DNA of 50,958 nt from Clostridia bacterium (lineage in GTDB: Bacteria; Bacillota; Clostridia; Lachnospirales; Lachnospiraceae), in assembly GCA_003246295.1 (NCBI GenBank), contig QKAS01000016.1, positions 1-50,958 of the forward strand. Direction: 5' to 3'. Below the pieces are notes generated by a model that was not told the DNA's origin, ran no database searches, and saw only the letters and a program-made list of their open reading frames with translations. The translations under genes were made by a program, and so were the position numbers. Shown one piece after another: positions 24,594 through 34,291 of this stretch. Numbering within the stretch: position 1 is the first letter of the stretch; each line of letters opens with the position of its first letter.

Positions 24594-26658
24594 GGAATTG
24601 AAAATCAGGATTCAAAAGTTCCTGCTGGATAAGGCTGTCGCTAAATTCGAAGCAGAACTGACAAGGCAGAAAGAACCCTATGAACAATGGATTCGTCTGC
24701 ATGAGACAGATAATGTGACAAAAGGAAAAGCTGATCAGGGCGCTATGCCTGTTGCAGGAATCACAGTCATTCATTATAGTGAGTGTGGTTCTGATTTTGA
24801 TATTCAGAATTTACAAGTCTCATCAGAAGAAATTGTAGTGTTTGTAGAAGATCTCGGTACGCTGGCACCAAATGCACTTGTAAGGATCAAAGAGACCTTT
24901 CATTCGAATAAACTCGAAGGGGAAGCACATACAGATATAAAACCTGTTCTGCTCTATGCAGATGAAGATTATTATGAAAATGCGTATGGGAAGAGAAGTA
25001 AACCATGGTTTAAACCAGTATGGTCACCAGATACATTATTATCCTATTTTTATATAGGTAGTATCTTTGCGTTAAGCGTTGAAGATATAAAAAAACATCA
25101 GTGGAAGGGCAGCCATCAGCCGCTGGTAAATCTGTATGATCTTGTCTTAAAAGTAACAGATCATGTAAAAAAAGAGCAAGTGGTGCATCTTGATGAAGTA
25201 TTGTTTCATCATTATTATAAACATGAGAATTTTGATTTTGATTGCTGGATTCCGGGAAGTGGTGCTTTATTTAGTGAAATCAAAGAGGATGCATTACACA
25301 GACGAAGACAGGAAGGAAAAGTTTCCAAGGAAGATACTATCGTTTATGAAATTATTGGAAATCCAATGGTTTCAATATTGATTCCATCCCGAAATAATCC
25401 AGGCCTTTTACGAAAATGTCTTGAATCTATTAAAAATAACACTAGTTATCAGAACTATGAGATTATAGTGATTGATAATGGAAGTAGCGGAGAGAATCGA
25501 TTACGCTTACTGGAACTGTCTAAAGAATATGGATTCCGTCATTTATATCGCATGATGGAGTTTAATTTTTCAGCAATGTGCAATTATGGGGCAGAGCATG
25601 CAAGAGGCGAATATCTTTTACTCTTGAATGATGACTGTGAAGTTATAACCAAAGAATGGATCACGTACATGCTTGGTCAGGCAGTGCAACAGCATGTTGG
25701 TGCTGCTGGAGCAAAACTATATTATCCCGGAGGAGATCTGATTCAACATGCCGGAATTACAAATCTGGGAATCGGTCCTGCGCATAAGCTGATTGCAATG
25801 ACAGATTCTAAGATTTATTATCATGGCGTGAATCGTATGGTTCATGATATGATAGGTGTAACAGCAGCATGTCTGATGGTATCAAAAAGTAAATATTTTG
25901 AAGCAGGTGGCTTCTGTGAAACCATGAAGGTATCTTATAATGATGTTGATTTTTGTTTTGCACTTCATAGACTTGGATATTATAACTGCATCAGAAATGA
26001 TGTGATATTAATTCATCATGAGTCATTAACCAGGGGAAATGATGGAGAAGACACTCAGAAATGGAATCGACTGCTTGCCGAGAAAACATTTTTGTACCAA
26101 AGGCATCTTGACCTAAAAAAATACGATCCTTTCTATTCTTCACATCTGGTGCAAAATGCAAGAGAATACAGATGTGAATACATGTATGAGTATGAGAGAA
26201 CTGATTATTTTACAGAACTTAGAAAATGCGACAGCCTTCCTGCAATGGAAGAAAATGACGAAATCATAGTGAGTCTGGAATCAGCTGCACTTGAAAAGAA
26301 AATTGATACTGAGCAAAAAGAAGGATACCTCATTGAGGGCTGGTGCTATGTCAGGAATTTAGATAACGCTCGTTATCAAAAGAAGTTATTTTTAACAGGG
26401 CCTTTGGAACTGCCTTTTGAAGAGCAGATGAATTTGGAAGGAACGCTGCTGACGCGTTATCGAAAAGACGTTTCTGAAACGTTCCCGGATGAGGTACACA
26501 CAGAACTTTCTGGTTTTGTCTGCCGCATTCCGGCACAAGACGTAGATGGGCATAAGCATTTAAGCGCTGGTTCTTATCAAATGACGATTGGGATGAAAGA
26601 TTCCTGTTCGAGACAATTTTTGTGTCATAGATTAGAACAGAAGCTTACAATAGATTAA
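24586..26658 (+). CDS. GT2 glycosyltransferase with degenerate N-terminal half
   Basis: A 690-aa cytoplasmic glycosyltransferase. The complete GT2 (GT-A) domain begins at VSILIPSRNNPGLLRKCLESI (about residue 263) and has the metal-binding LLLLNDDCEV near residue 346. The usual late motif VSYNDVDFCFALHRLGY is also present. The first 230 residues look like a GT2 domain lacking its nucleotide-binding start but keeping LYADEDYYENAYGKRSKPWF, a motif shared by rhamnan-type transferases. A C-terminal beta-rich domain of about 110 residues follows. The acceptor and donor are unknown; rhamnose is likely given rfbBAC. The start overlaps the preceding gene by 8 bp. Confidence 0.85.
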   Translation: MLEELKIRIQKFLLDKAVAKFEAELTRQKEPYEQWIRLHETDNVTKGKADQGAMPVAGITVIHYSECGSDFDIQNLQVSSEEIVVFVEDLGTLAPNALVRIKETFHSNKLEGEAHTDIKPVLLYADEDYYENAYGKRSKPWFKPVWSPDTLLSYFYIGSIFALSVEDIKKHQWKGSHQPLVNLYDLVLKVTDHVKKEQVVHLDEVLFHHYYKHENFDFDCWIPGSGALFSEIKEDALHRRRQEGKVSKEDTIVYEIIGNPMVSILIPSRNNPGLLRKCLESIKNNTSYQNYEIIVIDNGSSGENRLRLLELSKEYGFRHLYRMMEFNFSAMCNYGAEHARGEYLLLLNDDCEVITKEWITYMLGQAVQQHVGAAGAKLYYPGGDLIQHAGITNLGIGPAHKLIAMTDSKIYYHGVNRMVHDMIGVTAACLMVSKSKYFEAGGFCETMKVSYNDVDFCFALHRLGYYNCIRNDVILIHHESLTRGNDGEDTQKWNRLLAEKTFLYQRHLDLKKYDPFYSSHLVQNAREYRCEYMYEYERTDYFTELRKCDSLPAMEENDEIIVSLESAALEKKIDTEQKEGYLIEGWCYVRNLDNARYQKKLFLTGPLELPFEEQMNLEGTLLTRYRKDVSETFPDEVHTELSGFVCRIPAQDVDGHKHLSAGSYQMTIGMKDSCSRQFLCHRLEQKLTID

Positions 26659-26676
26659 AGTATGACAAGGTGAAAA

Positions 26677-28683
26677 ATGAACAATATGAATACTGATTCA
26701 AATCAAACAGAACATTTGCAGAATTTACTGGACTACTACAAAGAATCTTATGAGAATGAAAAAAAGAAGAGCGCTATGCTTGCAGGGAAACTGTCGGATG
26801 AAAAAAGCAGAGCAGATGATCTTGAATTCAAGCTTACAAGAATCAAGAATAATCCGGTGTGGAAGTTATCGAAACCATTTCGCGTTGTGATGCATTTTAT
26901 TATTCGAACAAAAGACAGGCTGATCAGACATGGCAATCCCAAAGGAGTTTTGCGTAAGATAAAAAGCAAGATGATAGAAAAGAAAGCCATGAAAAAACAT
27001 GGCCGCGCTAGTTTTCCGAATGAAGCTCAAAGAAGGGAACAGGAAAGCACAGAATTTGCAAAAAAAATAAGAATCAGTATTCTGGTTCCTCTGTATAATA
27101 CACCTAAAAATTTCCTGACAGAGATGATTGATTCTGTAAAAGCACAGACCTATCTGAACTGGGAACTATGCCTGGCTGATGGCTCAGATGATGCACATAC
27201 ATATGTTGGAGAAATCTGCAGACAATATGCAGAAAATGACGCACGTATTCTATATCAGAAGCTTGAAAAAAATGAAGGCATTTCCGGAAATACGAATCAA
27301 TGCTATAAGATGGCAACCGGAGATTATATTGGTCTTTTTGATCATGATGATATCTTACATCCAAGTGCACTTTTTGAGTATATGAAAGTAATCTGTAATC
27401 AGGATGCGGATTACATCTACTGTGACGAAGCTACCTTCCGTGATGGAAATATAAATAAGATGATCACACTTCACTTCAAGTCAGATTATGCGATTGATAC
27501 GCTACGTGCGAATAATTATATATGTCATTTTAGTGTATTCAAAAGAACACTTCTGGAAGGAACAGAATTATTCAGAACACAATTTGACGGCAGTCAGGAT
27601 CATGATATGATTTTAAGACTGACGTCAGCGGCAAAAAAAGTGGTACATGTTCAGAAATTACTCTACTACTGGAGATCCCATAAGGGAAGCGTTGCTTCAG
27701 ACATCAGCGCAAAAACGTATGCAATTGAAGCAGCCAGAGGTGCTGTGGCTGATCATCTGGCCAGATCAGGGTTCAGAGATTTTGAGATAGTAAGCACGAG
27801 AGCATTTGAGACAATATTCAGAATTAAATATCAGCTGTTATCAACCCCGATGATTTCGATTGTGATAGCCAATAAGGACCATGAGCCGGATTTGAGAAGA
27901 TGTGTGACTTCTATTTTAGAAAAGAGCACCTATGACAACTTTGAAATCATTATTGTAGAAAATAACAGTGCATCTGAAGAAATTTTTAATTATTACAAAC
28001 AGATTGAAAAGCTTCCTAATGTAAAAGTCGTGTCTTATAAAAGTGATTCGGACTTTAATTACTCAGCGATTAATAATTTTGGAGTTAAGGCTGCAGCAGG
28101 CGAGTATATCATTTTATTAAACAATGACACACAGATTATTACACCAAGCTGGATGGAAGAACTTTTAATGTATGCACAACGAGAAGATGTTGGAGCTGTT
28201 GGTGCTAAACTTTATTATGAAGACCGTACCATACAGCATGCAGGAATTGTAATTGGGCTGGGAGCACACAGAACAGCAGGACATACACACTATAAAGTGA
28301 ATTATGAAAATGTAGGATATATGGGCAAGCTTTGTTATGCACAGGATGTGACAGCAGTCACTGGTGCATGCATGATGGTCAGAAAATCTATTTATGATGA
28401 AGCGGGTGGTTTATCAGAAGAGTTTGCAGTTGCACTTAATGATGTTGATTTTTGCTTAAGACTTAGAAAACAAGGATTATTGAATATTTTTAATCCTTAT
28501 TGTGAGTTGTATCATTTTGAATCTCTGTCAAGAGGGCTAGATGTAGATGCAAAGAAGGCAGCGCGTTATGAGGCTGAATGCGAAGTATTCAGAACGAAGT
28601 GGAAACGGGAACTGGAACAGGGTGACCCTTACTATAATCCTAATTTTTCACTTGATCACAGCGACTATTCATTACAGGTATAG
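26677..28683 (+). CDS. Bifunctional two-domain GT2 glycosyltransferase
   Basis: 668 aa. A coiled-coil-like N-terminus (about residues 10-60) ends in NPVWKLSKPFR, a motif common before surface-glycan transferases. GT2 domain 1 starts at ISILVPLYN (about 132) with DHDD at the metal site (GLFDHDDILHPSALFEY). GT2 domain 2 starts at MISIVIANKD (about 391) with LLNNDTQ (about 480) and LNDVDFCLRLRKQG. Two complete domains suggest a polymerase-like enzyme that adds two linkages. Domain 1 is paralogous to the single domain at 30420, and domain 2 to the transferase at 24586. It lies 18 bp from each neighbour's end. Confidence 0.88.
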   Translation: MNNMNTDSNQTEHLQNLLDYYKESYENEKKKSAMLAGKLSDEKSRADDLEFKLTRIKNNPVWKLSKPFRVVMHFIIRTKDRLIRHGNPKGVLRKIKSKMIEKKAMKKHGRASFPNEAQRREQESTEFAKKIRISILVPLYNTPKNFLTEMIDSVKAQTYLNWELCLADGSDDAHTYVGEICRQYAENDARILYQKLEKNEGISGNTNQCYKMATGDYIGLFDHDDILHPSALFEYMKVICNQDADYIYCDEATFRDGNINKMITLHFKSDYAIDTLRANNYICHFSVFKRTLLEGTELFRTQFDGSQDHDMILRLTSAAKKVVHVQKLLYYWRSHKGSVASDISAKTYAIEAARGAVADHLARSGFRDFEIVSTRAFETIFRIKYQLLSTPMISIVIANKDHEPDLRRCVTSILEKSTYDNFEIIIVENNSASEEIFNYYKQIEKLPNVKVVSYKSDSDFNYSAINNFGVKAAAGEYIILLNNDTQIITPSWMEELLMYAQREDVGAVGAKLYYEDRTIQHAGIVIGLGAHRTAGHTHYKVNYENVGYMGKLCYAQDVTAVTGACMMVRKSIYDEAGGLSEEFAVALNDVDFCLRLRKQGLLNIFNPYCELYHFESLSRGLDVDAKKAARYEAECEVFRTKWKRELEQGDPYYNPNFSLDHSDYSLQV

Positions 28684-28701
28684 TTAGAAGGAGGATAATT
28701 T

Positions 28702-30423
28702 ATGAATTATATGGAACAGTATCGTTTCTGGTTGGAGGATTCTTACTTTGATGAAGAAACAAAAAGAGAACTAAAAGCAATCGAAGGAAATGAAAAAGAA
28801 ATTGAAGATCGTTTTTATCGTGAACTTGAATTTGGAACTGGTGGTCTCCGTGGCGTGATTGGGGCCGGAACGAACAGAATGAATTTATATACAGTCAGGA
28901 AGGCATCACAGGGTCTTGCAAATTATATTATCAAGCAAGGCGGTGCGCAGAAAGGAATTGCCATTGCGTATGATTCACGTTTTATGTCTCCTGAATTTGC
29001 AGATGAAGCAGCACTTTGCATGGCGGCTAACGGCATAAAAGCTTATGTATTTGAATCCCTAAGACCAACGCCGGAACTTTCTTTTGCACTTAGAAAATTC
29101 GGTTGTATATCAGGTATTGTAATTACTGCAAGTCATAATCCACCGGAATATAACGGATATAAAGTATATTGGGATGACGGCGCTCAGATTACAGCACCCA
29201 AAGATAAAGAAATCATCAGTGAAGTTTTAGATGTAACAGATTATCATACTGTAAAAACCATGGACAAAGCAGAAGCAATTGCATCAGGTCTTTATATTGT
29301 AATTGGTAGTGAAGTTGATGATGAATATATGGCTGAGCTGAAGAAACAGATTATTCATCCAGAAATCATCAAAGAAGTTGCAGATGATATTAAAATTGTA
29401 TATACGCCTTTTAATGGTACAGGAAATCTCCCTGTCAGAAGAATCTTATCCGAATTAGGTTTTAAAAATGTGTATGTAGTACCGGAACAGGAGATGCCGG
29501 ATCCTAAGTTTACAACATTGGATTATCCAAATCCTGAAGATCCAAAAGCATTTACACTTGCACTTAAGCTTGCAAAAGAGAAGAATGCAGACATTGTACT
29601 TGCTACAGACCCAGATGCTGACAGACTTGGTGTATATGCACTGGATAATGTAAGTGGTGAGTATGTTCCATTTACTGGAAATATGTCAGGTATGCTGATT
29701 GCTGAGTATATTATGCGCGAAAGAACGAAAACCGGAACGATGCCAGAAAATCCAGCATTGATCAAAACAATTGTAACAACAAATTTAGCAGAGCCACTTG
29801 CAGCTGATTACGGTGTGAAAGTCATTGAAGTTCTGACGGGATTTAAATATATTGGTGAGCAGATTAAATTATTCGAACAGACAGGGTCTAACAATTATGT
29901 GTTTGGTCTGGAAGAAAGCTATGGATGCCTTGCCGGAACACATGCGCGTGATAAAGATGCGATTGTTGCTGTGATGTGCTTATGTGAGTTAGCTGCATTC
30001 TGCAAGAAAAATCAGATGACTTTATGGGACGCAATGATCGCTTTGTATGAAAAATATGGATATTATAAAGAAGACTTATATACCATTACCTTAAAAGGAA
30101 TTGATGGCTCCAAACAGATTGCTGCAATTATGGATACACTTCGTAGTAATCCGCCAAAAGAATTTGGGGAACTTCAGGTCCTGAACATGAGAGATTATGC
30201 AAACGGAATCGTTACTAATTGTGTAACAGGAGAAAAATCAGAAACCGGACTGCCTTCTTCGAATGTTCTGTATTTTGAACTTTCAAATGATTCCTGGTGT
30301 TGTGCAAGACCATCAGGAACAGAGCCAAAAATCAAATTCTATATGGGTGTAAAAGGAACTTCGCTTGAAGATGCCCAGCAAAAGAATGAAACACTGACTC
30401 AGGAATTAAAAGCAAAACTATGA
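28702..30423 (+). CDS. Phosphoglucomutase/phosphomannomutase
   Basis: This enzyme interconverts glucose-6-phosphate and glucose-1-phosphate (alpha-phosphohexomutase). The phosphoserine loop is ITASHNPPEYNGYKVYW. The Mg-binding loop is ATDPDADRLG, the sugar-binding loop GLEESYG, and the phosphate-binding loop RPSGTEPKIKFY. The length of 573 aa fits the PgcA/PGM2-like group of Firmicutes. It is set within glycosyltransferase genes, so it presumably supplies glucose-1-phosphate to RfbA and to UDP-glucose synthesis. The start ATG follows GGAGG at 28691-28695. Its stop overlaps the next start (ATGA). Confidence 0.93.
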   Translation: MNYMEQYRFWLEDSYFDEETKRELKAIEGNEKEIEDRFYRELEFGTGGLRGVIGAGTNRMNLYTVRKASQGLANYIIKQGGAQKGIAIAYDSRFMSPEFADEAALCMAANGIKAYVFESLRPTPELSFALRKFGCISGIVITASHNPPEYNGYKVYWDDGAQITAPKDKEIISEVLDVTDYHTVKTMDKAEAIASGLYIVIGSEVDDEYMAELKKQIIHPEIIKEVADDIKIVYTPFNGTGNLPVRRILSELGFKNVYVVPEQEMPDPKFTTLDYPNPEDPKAFTLALKLAKEKNADIVLATDPDADRLGVYALDNVSGEYVPFTGNMSGMLIAEYIMRERTKTGTMPENPALIKTIVTTNLAEPLAADYGVKVIEVLTGFKYIGEQIKLFEQTGSNNYVFGLEESYGCLAGTHARDKDAIVAVMCLCELAAFCKKNQMTLWDAMIALYEKYGYYKEDLYTITLKGIDGSKQIAAIMDTLRSNPPKEFGELQVLNMRDYANGIVTNCVTGEKSETGLPSSNVLYFELSNDSWCCARPSGTEPKIKFYMGVKGTSLEDAQQKNETLTQELKAKL

Positions 30424-31748
30424 AAAATATTCAAAAAGCCCTTCGTTTTATGAAAAAGAATGGGATTTCAAATATGATTCCAGCGGCAGTGGAACGTCTG
30501 TTGCAGAAAAAGAACGACACATATCGGTTTTGCGCTCCCAAAGAAAACATTCTGGAAGAGCAAAGGAATACTGTGTTTACAAACAATAGATGCATCAGTA
30601 TTGTAGTGCCAGCTTATGAAACACATCCAGCATATTTAAAAATGCTGCTAGAATCTGTCATAGCACAGACTTATCCTGTATGGGAATTGCTCATAGCAGA
30701 TGCCAGCAATACTTCACAAGTGTTTGATGTGATGCAGAATTATCATGATGATAGAATCCGCTACATCAGACTGGAACAAAACCTTGGCATATCAGACAAT
30801 ACCAATCAGGCCATCATGTTAGCAAAAGGAGAATATACGGGACTTCTTGATCATGATGATGTACTGACACCAGATGCGTTGTTTGAGGTGATGAAATGTA
30901 TAGACCAGCAGGAAGCGGTGCTGGTCTATTCTGATGAAGATAAAACGGATGAAACAGGAAATCGATTTTATGAACCACATAAGAAAAGTGATTTTAATCT
31001 GGATTTATTTTTATCTAATAATTATATTTGTCATTTTACGGTCATTAAAACTGATTTATTACAGGAAGTGAAACTCCGATCAAAGTATGATGGAGCACAG
31101 GACTATGACTTGTTCTTGAGAATTGTAGCAGGGATTATGGACCGTGCCAACAAGACAGGAAGCAATACAATGCATGAATTAAAGCATCAGATTTGTCATA
31201 TTCCTCGTATTTTATATCATTGGAGATGTCACTCGGGTTCTACAGCGGAAAATCCAGATAGTAAGCAATATGCATATGATGCCGGAAGAGCAGCATTGCA
31301 GGACTTTTTAGCAGACAGAGGTTGGGAAGGTTCTGTGGAGCACACACAACATTTGGGATTTTATAAAATCAAATATGATGCGCTGTTTCAACAAAGACCA
31401 GAAGTTGGAATCATTGGTGGAAATGGCTATTATCATGGACGTGTCAGATTTGGGGCGATGGATGATAAGGGAAATGTTCTGTTTGAGAGGCTTCCCCGGA
31501 GGTTCAGTGGAGCAATGCATCGTGCGGTATTACAACAGCAGGTGGATGCACTGGATATCAGAAATATGATAAGTTGTCAGGATGAACAGGTTTTAGATCT
31601 GGTGGATCAGGCACAGGCAAAGTTAAAGGAACTGGAAAGATTTCCAGATGAGGTACAGATCAGGCAAATCAGTCTGGCGCTTTGCAGACAGATACAGGAT
31701 ATGGGATATGTGATTCTATATGATCCGGCGTATCATACAGAAATATAA
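30420..31748 (+). CDS. GT2 glycosyltransferase
   Basis: 442 aa. The GT2 domain begins at ISIVVPAYETHPAYLKMLLES (about residue 60) and shows GISDNTNQ and GLLDHDDVLTPDALFEV, the same motifs as domain 1 of the 26677 gene. CHFTVIKTDLL and HIPRILYHWRCHSGSTA also match that paralogue. After about residue 320 a second-domain-like start (EVGIIGGNGYYHGR) replaces what is a full second GT2 domain in the paralogue. It therefore looks like a two-domain ancestor that lost most of domain 2. Coupled to the phosphoglucomutase gene by a 4-bp overlap. Confidence 0.85.
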   Translation: MKNIQKALRFMKKNGISNMIPAAVERLLQKKNDTYRFCAPKENILEEQRNTVFTNNRCISIVVPAYETHPAYLKMLLESVIAQTYPVWELLIADASNTSQVFDVMQNYHDDRIRYIRLEQNLGISDNTNQAIMLAKGEYTGLLDHDDVLTPDALFEVMKCIDQQEAVLVYSDEDKTDETGNRFYEPHKKSDFNLDLFLSNNYICHFTVIKTDLLQEVKLRSKYDGAQDYDLFLRIVAGIMDRANKTGSNTMHELKHQICHIPRILYHWRCHSGSTAENPDSKQYAYDAGRAALQDFLADRGWEGSVEHTQHLGFYKIKYDALFQQRPEVGIIGGNGYYHGRVRFGAMDDKGNVLFERLPRRFSGAMHRAVLQQQVDALDIRNMISCQDEQVLDLVDQAQAKLKELERFPDEVQIRQISLALCRQIQDMGYVILYDPAYHTEI

Positions 31749-31760
31749 AGGAGGCAGAAG

Positions 31761-32777
31761 GTGAAAAAGACAACGGTAATTATTCCAAATTTTAATGGAG
31801 TTCACTTTCTGGCGCCTTGTCTAGAGGCATTATGTGAAGATACACAGGTTCCTTTTGATCTTATTATAGTAGATAATGGTTCATCAGATGAGAGTGTTGC
31901 ATATCTGCAGACACACAATATGATGCCAGATGGCACACCCATCAGATTGATACAAAATCATAAAAACTTAGGATTTTGCAAGGCAGTAAATCAGGGAATA
32001 GAAGCTTCTGATACGGAGTATGTTATTTTATTAAATAATGATACTAAGGTAATGCCGGGATTTGTAAAAGCATTGGAAGAAGCTCTTACATCAGAAAAAA
32101 ATGCTTTTTCCGTCTCTGCATTGATGTTGCAGATGCATCAGCCAGAGCTGATTGATGGCGCAGGTGATTATTACTGCGCTCTCGGATGGGCATTTGCACG
32201 CGGAAAAGGCAGAAAAGTTACAAGCAAAAGATACCAGACACGACAGGAGGTTTTTTCAGCCTGTGCTGGAGCTGCCATCTATAAAAAGGAAGTCTTTCAA
32301 AAAATTGGTCTGTTTGATGAAAATCATTTTGCATATCTGGAAGACCTTGATATTGGATATCGTGCAAATATTTTTGGGTATCGTAATTATTATGAACCAA
32401 CAGCAAGAGTTCTTCATGCAGGCAGTGGTTTTAGCGGTTCGAGATATAATGAATTTAAAACAACGCTGGCCTCTAAAAATAGTATATATCTTATATGTAA
32501 GAATATGCCATGGGCACAGATTTTATTAAACATAATTTTCCTATTACCAGGGTTTTTAGTTAAGACAGTATTCTTCTGCAAAAAAGGATTTGGCAAGGCA
32601 TATTTAAAAGGTCTTGGCAAAGGATTAAGTCTTGGTATTTCAAAAGAAGGCAGAAAACATAAAGTCAGATTTCATAAAACACATCTTAAGAATTATATTC
32701 ATATCCAGAAGATGCTATGGCAGGGACTGATTCATTTTTTAAAAGAAAATATGAATGATTCCTTCAAGGAAAATTAA
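31761..32777 (+). CDS. GT2 glycosyltransferase (rhamnosyltransferase-like)
   Basis: 338 aa, GTG start after AAAGGAGG at 31747-31754. The GT2 fold starts at the N-terminus with TVIIPNFNG and LIIVDNGSSD. The metal-binding LLNNDTK is near residue 93, and YLEDLDIGYRANIFGYRN is the late acceptor motif. A hydrophobic segment (about 254-275) near the C-terminus suggests membrane association. These features are those of WbbL/RfbF-like transferases that add rhamnose or a similar sugar to a lipid-linked primer. The donor is inferred from context. A 54-bp gap with a weak promoter-like TTGTGC-17-TAATAT (32779-32807) follows. Confidence 0.85.
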   Translation: MKKTTVIIPNFNGVHFLAPCLEALCEDTQVPFDLIIVDNGSSDESVAYLQTHNMMPDGTPIRLIQNHKNLGFCKAVNQGIEASDTEYVILLNNDTKVMPGFVKALEEALTSEKNAFSVSALMLQMHQPELIDGAGDYYCALGWAFARGKGRKVTSKRYQTRQEVFSACAGAAIYKKEVFQKIGLFDENHFAYLEDLDIGYRANIFGYRNYYEPTARVLHAGSGFSGSRYNEFKTTLASKNSIYLICKNMPWAQILLNIIFLLPGFLVKTVFFCKKGFGKAYLKGLGKGLSLGISKEGRKHKVRFHKTHLKNYIHIQKMLWQGLIHFLKENMNDSFKEN

Positions 32778-32840
32778 GTTGTGCTTTTGTTCATAATATT
32801 GTAATATGTTAGGTGTGTATTTTGAGAAAAGGTGATTACT

Positions 32841-34250
32841 TTGATAAAAGATAACCAGAAATATTTCAATAGACTGCATTTGGTTTTGGATGGAATTGTA
32901 ACGGGAATTGCCTATATCCTGGCATGGTATCTGCGATTTGAAAGTGGAATTGTAGCGATCGAGGCAGGGACAGGTTTCTATTCAATGGAAACATATTTTA
33001 CGGCGCTGTATGTGATTGTACCGGGGTATGTTTTTCTATATTATATATTCCAGTTATATACACCAAAGCGAATGGCTGGACGAAAGCGTGAATTCTACAA
33101 TATTGTCAAAGCCAATTCATTTGGAGCACTTCTTTTTATCGTTGCAATCTATGCGATAGACCGAAGAGATTTCTCTCTTTCCATGATTTTGTTATTCTAT
33201 ATTATGAACATCGTATTGGCGACGATTGTGAGAAATATGATCCATACCTTTTTGCGGATCATGAGAAAAAGAGGCTATAACGTAAAATATATTCTGCTTG
33301 TTGGTTATTCCAGAGCAGCAGAAGAATATATTAACAGAATACGCAGTAATCCACAGTGGGGGTATGTTGTCAGAGGAATCCTGGATGATAAGGTACCTAG
33401 AGGAACCATGTATCGTGGTGTAAAAGTTCTGGGAAAAATAGACAATCTCTTTGTCATTCTTCCAGACAGTAAACTGGACGAAATATCGGTTACACTTGCA
33501 TTAGAGGATTATAACAGACTGGAAGAGATTGTATCATTATGTGAGAAATCCGGTGTTCACACCAAGTTTATACCGGATTATAACAGCGTGATTCCGAGCA
33601 GTCCGTATATGGAAGATCTGCAGGGGTTGCCAGTAATCAATATCAGACATGTTCCGCTTACCAACACTTTAAACTTGATTTTTAAGCGAATAGTTGATAT
33701 AGTGGGTTCTGTCTTTGCGATAGTTTTAGTATCGCCTATTATGCTGATCACAGCCATCGCGATCAAACTGACCAGTAAAGGTCCTGTATTTTTCAGTCAG
33801 GAAAGAGTTGGTTTACATAATAAAAGTTTTAAAATGTATAAATTCAGAAGTATGCGTGAACAGGCGCCAGAACATGAGAAAGATAAATGGACGACCCGCG
33901 ATGATCCACGCGTAACAAAAGTCGGGAAAATCATCAGAAAAACAAGCATTGATGAGTTTCCACAATTCTGGAATGTACTCAAAGGAGATATGAGTCTTGT
34001 AGGGCCAAGACCTGAGAGACCTCTATTTGTAGAGAAGTTCAAAGAAGAAATTCCCAGATATATGATTAAACATCAGGTGCGTCCGGGTCTGACCGGATGG
34101 GCACAGGTGAATGGCTACCGTGGAGACACCTCCATCAGGAAGCGTATTGAGTATGATCTGTATTATATAGAAAACTGGACAATGGGATTTGATATTAAAA
34201 TACTGTTTTTAACAGTATTTAAAGGATTTGTGAATAAAAATGCTTATTGA
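32841..34250 (+). CDS. Polyprenyl-phosphate sugar-1-phosphate transferase (WbaP/CpsE-like)
   Basis: This initiating enzyme of glycan assembly transfers a hexose-1-phosphate from a nucleotide sugar to undecaprenyl phosphate. The N-terminal half has several membrane helices and a CoA-binding-like domain (LLVGYSRAAEEYINRIR). The C-terminal catalytic half starts with KRIVDIVGS and carries GPVFFSQERVGLHNKSFKMY, KFRSM, SIDEFPQFWNVLKGDMSLVG and PRPERP, all diagnostic. I choose TTG 32841, which is well spaced from AAAGGTGAT at 32827-32835. The GTG at 32832 lies inside that site. The length is 469 aa. The next gene is an LCP attachment enzyme. Confidence 0.92.
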   Translation: MIKDNQKYFNRLHLVLDGIVTGIAYILAWYLRFESGIVAIEAGTGFYSMETYFTALYVIVPGYVFLYYIFQLYTPKRMAGRKREFYNIVKANSFGALLFIVAIYAIDRRDFSLSMILLFYIMNIVLATIVRNMIHTFLRIMRKRGYNVKYILLVGYSRAAEEYINRIRSNPQWGYVVRGILDDKVPRGTMYRGVKVLGKIDNLFVILPDSKLDEISVTLALEDYNRLEEIVSLCEKSGVHTKFIPDYNSVIPSSPYMEDLQGLPVINIRHVPLTNTLNLIFKRIVDIVGSVFAIVLVSPIMLITAIAIKLTSKGPVFFSQERVGLHNKSFKMYKFRSMREQAPEHEKDKWTTRDDPRVTKVGKIIRKTSIDEFPQFWNVLKGDMSLVGPRPERPLFVEKFKEEIPRYMIKHQVRPGLTGWAQVNGYRGDTSIRKRIEYDLYYIENWTMGFDIKILFLTVFKGFVNKNAY

Positions 34251-34291
34251 GCGTAAAACGCAAAGCATACGAACCAAAGGAGAAAATATTC

